From assembly GCF_015832195.1 (NCBI RefSeq), contig NC_052027.1:19132688-19196687 (forward strand): 64,000 nucleotides of DNA. Direction: 5' to 3'. Below the pieces are notes generated by a model. It was given only the letters and a program-made list of their open reading frames with translations, was not told the origin of the DNA and made no database searches. Position numbers and translations under genes: made by a program. This DNA comes from Motacilla alba alba (Eukaryota > Chordata > Aves > Passeriformes > Motacillidae). How positions within the stretch are numbered: position 1 is the first letter of the stretch; every line of letters starts with the position of its first letter. Below are positions 62,603-64,000 of the stretch, piece after piece.

Positions 62603-64000
62603 TTGCTCTTCTCTGTGCAGAGAAATGTGGGGCAGTATCTCGTTAGGATGCAGCTCCTGCCAGGAGAGCACGGTGCTCCAAACTGAGAATGGCTGAGGAA
62701 CAGGGCTGTCCCCAGGGCCACACCAGTGTGAGCAGGGCAGGGCTCTTCTGGCAGTGCCCTCAAAGAAAATGTGCAGGGAAGTGTGGGAAAAGAAATTGTA
62801 GGGAATTTTTAAAGTTTGATAGAAGGTTTACACAGTATGTATTTGTATGTAAACTCTGAGATAAACCAAAAATAGAATAAAAGTGTTTTAAACACCTCTC
62901 AGTTACCCCATCTCTGAGTCAGAAAAAAGCTTAATCTGACAGGGAAGAATAAAGAATCCACACAGGGAAGAGGACAAAGAACCCACAGGCTCCTCAAGGG
63001 GCCCAGGAAGGCAAAGGTGGACAGCCAAGCCTCCTGCAGCTGGTTGGGCTGTGACCTGTCCTGGCTCTGAGCACACTGGGCAGGGTCTGCCCCATCACCC
63101 CTGGGGACTCCTGGCCAGACTGAGCCCTGAGAGGAGGACAGAGGAGCCCTGACTCCCCAGTGATCCCGAGTTCCCTTTGTCACAGTCACTCCCCCTGCTT
63201 GTCAAACTGCACTGGAGGGTGGGAACGCACTTCAGGAGAGCACTGGCAGAGGATGAAGCATCTCTTCATCCTGAGGGCCAAACAGGGCTTTGATGACCTA
63301 TTATATAACAAATCCTAATTCAGTGTCAAGATGGAAAAAACTCCTGTGGCTCTTTAGCTTTATTCTGGAGTTGTGCCCCTGGCTTCAGGGCTGGGCTCCT
63401 TCTCTCTGGTCTGGGTTTTTCCTCTGTGTCCAGGAGCAGAGAAGTGCCCAGGGTCAGGCAAGGACAGGTGACAGTGCAGAGGTCATCCCTGCCCGGCCCC
63501 AGCGGTGCAAGGTGAGCACTGAGAGGACGCATGAAAATGGACAAAACTACTGCAAAGTTCATCCTCTCCACATCCATCCTTCAACCCACTGACACAGACA
63601 TTCTGGACATCCTGCTCACATGGTTTGCATTAAAGCATTATGGAATCCCAAATTCTAGTGCCAGATGGTTTTGGATCGCTCTGCTTCTGTAAAGGGTTTA
63701 ATTTGGATGCACGGAAAATGTAAAATACTCTGGTAATAGCTTCAGCAGGACTGCACAGCCTGCCTTTGCTTTATTCATCAGCCCTGCTGGCTGCCTTGTG
63801 CATGTCATATTCCCAGCCATGATAAAACTTCAAAACATGAATTCAAATTTACTGACTTCCCAGAACAGACTCTGCTCTGTAAAATGTTAAAGGGATTGAC
63901 GTGAAAGGAAATATTCCTGAAGACCTCTCTGCTGAGAAACCACAGGGTGAATAAAAATAGCTCTCTTTTTCCAAATACACAGCTCCTAGGAATGCCTGAG
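62603..64000. other. intergenic, no gene seen
   Basis: An AT-rich stretch with AATAAAA at about 62,876-62,882 could be another LTR tail but has no second boundary. No exon or RNA gene could be supported to the end of the window. Confidence 0.5.

Noticed and set aside
19346..64000. Exons of neighbours expected upstream of RAF1 in vertebrates (such as TMEM40 or CAND2)
   Set aside because: Frames on both strands were read for recognisable motifs of these proteins and none was found. Short exons could be missed by eye.

Overview
This is vertebrate genomic DNA, almost certainly from a bird and probably a songbird. The support is four 3'-truncated CR1 LINE copies, several solo LTRs of the types common in passerine genomes (one with a perfect 6-bp target-site duplication), compact GC-rich minisatellites, and two exons of a deeply conserved vertebrate gene. 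There are no bacterial features. Nearly all of the open reading frames are chance frames in introns, intergenic DNA or tandem repeats.

Left part (1-18,822, minus strand): the 5' part of RAF1, the CRAF serine/threonine kinase of the Ras-MAPK pathway. Coding exon 2 (1162-1368, residues 1-69) and exon 3 (331-443, residues 70-107) have intact splice sites and together encode the N-terminus and most of the Ras-binding domain. The rest of the gene lies beyond the left edge. Intron 1 is about 17.4 kb. It holds two CR1 copies, an internal CpG-rich island (14,455-14,905) and, close to the promoter, a 45-bp GC-rich minisatellite. A CpG island at 18,481-19,345, with YY1-like sites on both strands, a GC box and a good minus-strand splice donor, is the probable RAF1 promoter and untranslated first exon. 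Its symmetry suggests that it also fires rightwards.

Right part (19,346-64,000): no protein-coding exon could be supported. It is intergenic sequence upstream of RAF1, rich in repeats: six LTR copies, two direct-repeat LTR-like fragments, two head-to-head CR1 copies, a relic with the C-terminal reverse-transcriptase signature of an ancient LINE, a near-perfect 48-bp-arm hairpin (55,718-55,860), and minisatellites with units of about 80, 27+22, 33-41, 20-21 and 39-40 bp. Simple repeats include (TA)n, (GAATG)n to (GAATA)n, a T/G-only tract with G-runs, (CAG)10, T30 and G14.

No new multi-gene system is visible. The points most worth checking are the 57.76-59.00 kb array, whose roughly 60 units each carry a core resembling the ZNF143/THAP11 binding site; the inferred bidirectional RAF1 promoter with its adjacent minisatellite; the CpG island inside intron 1; and the perfect hairpin at 55.7 kb.
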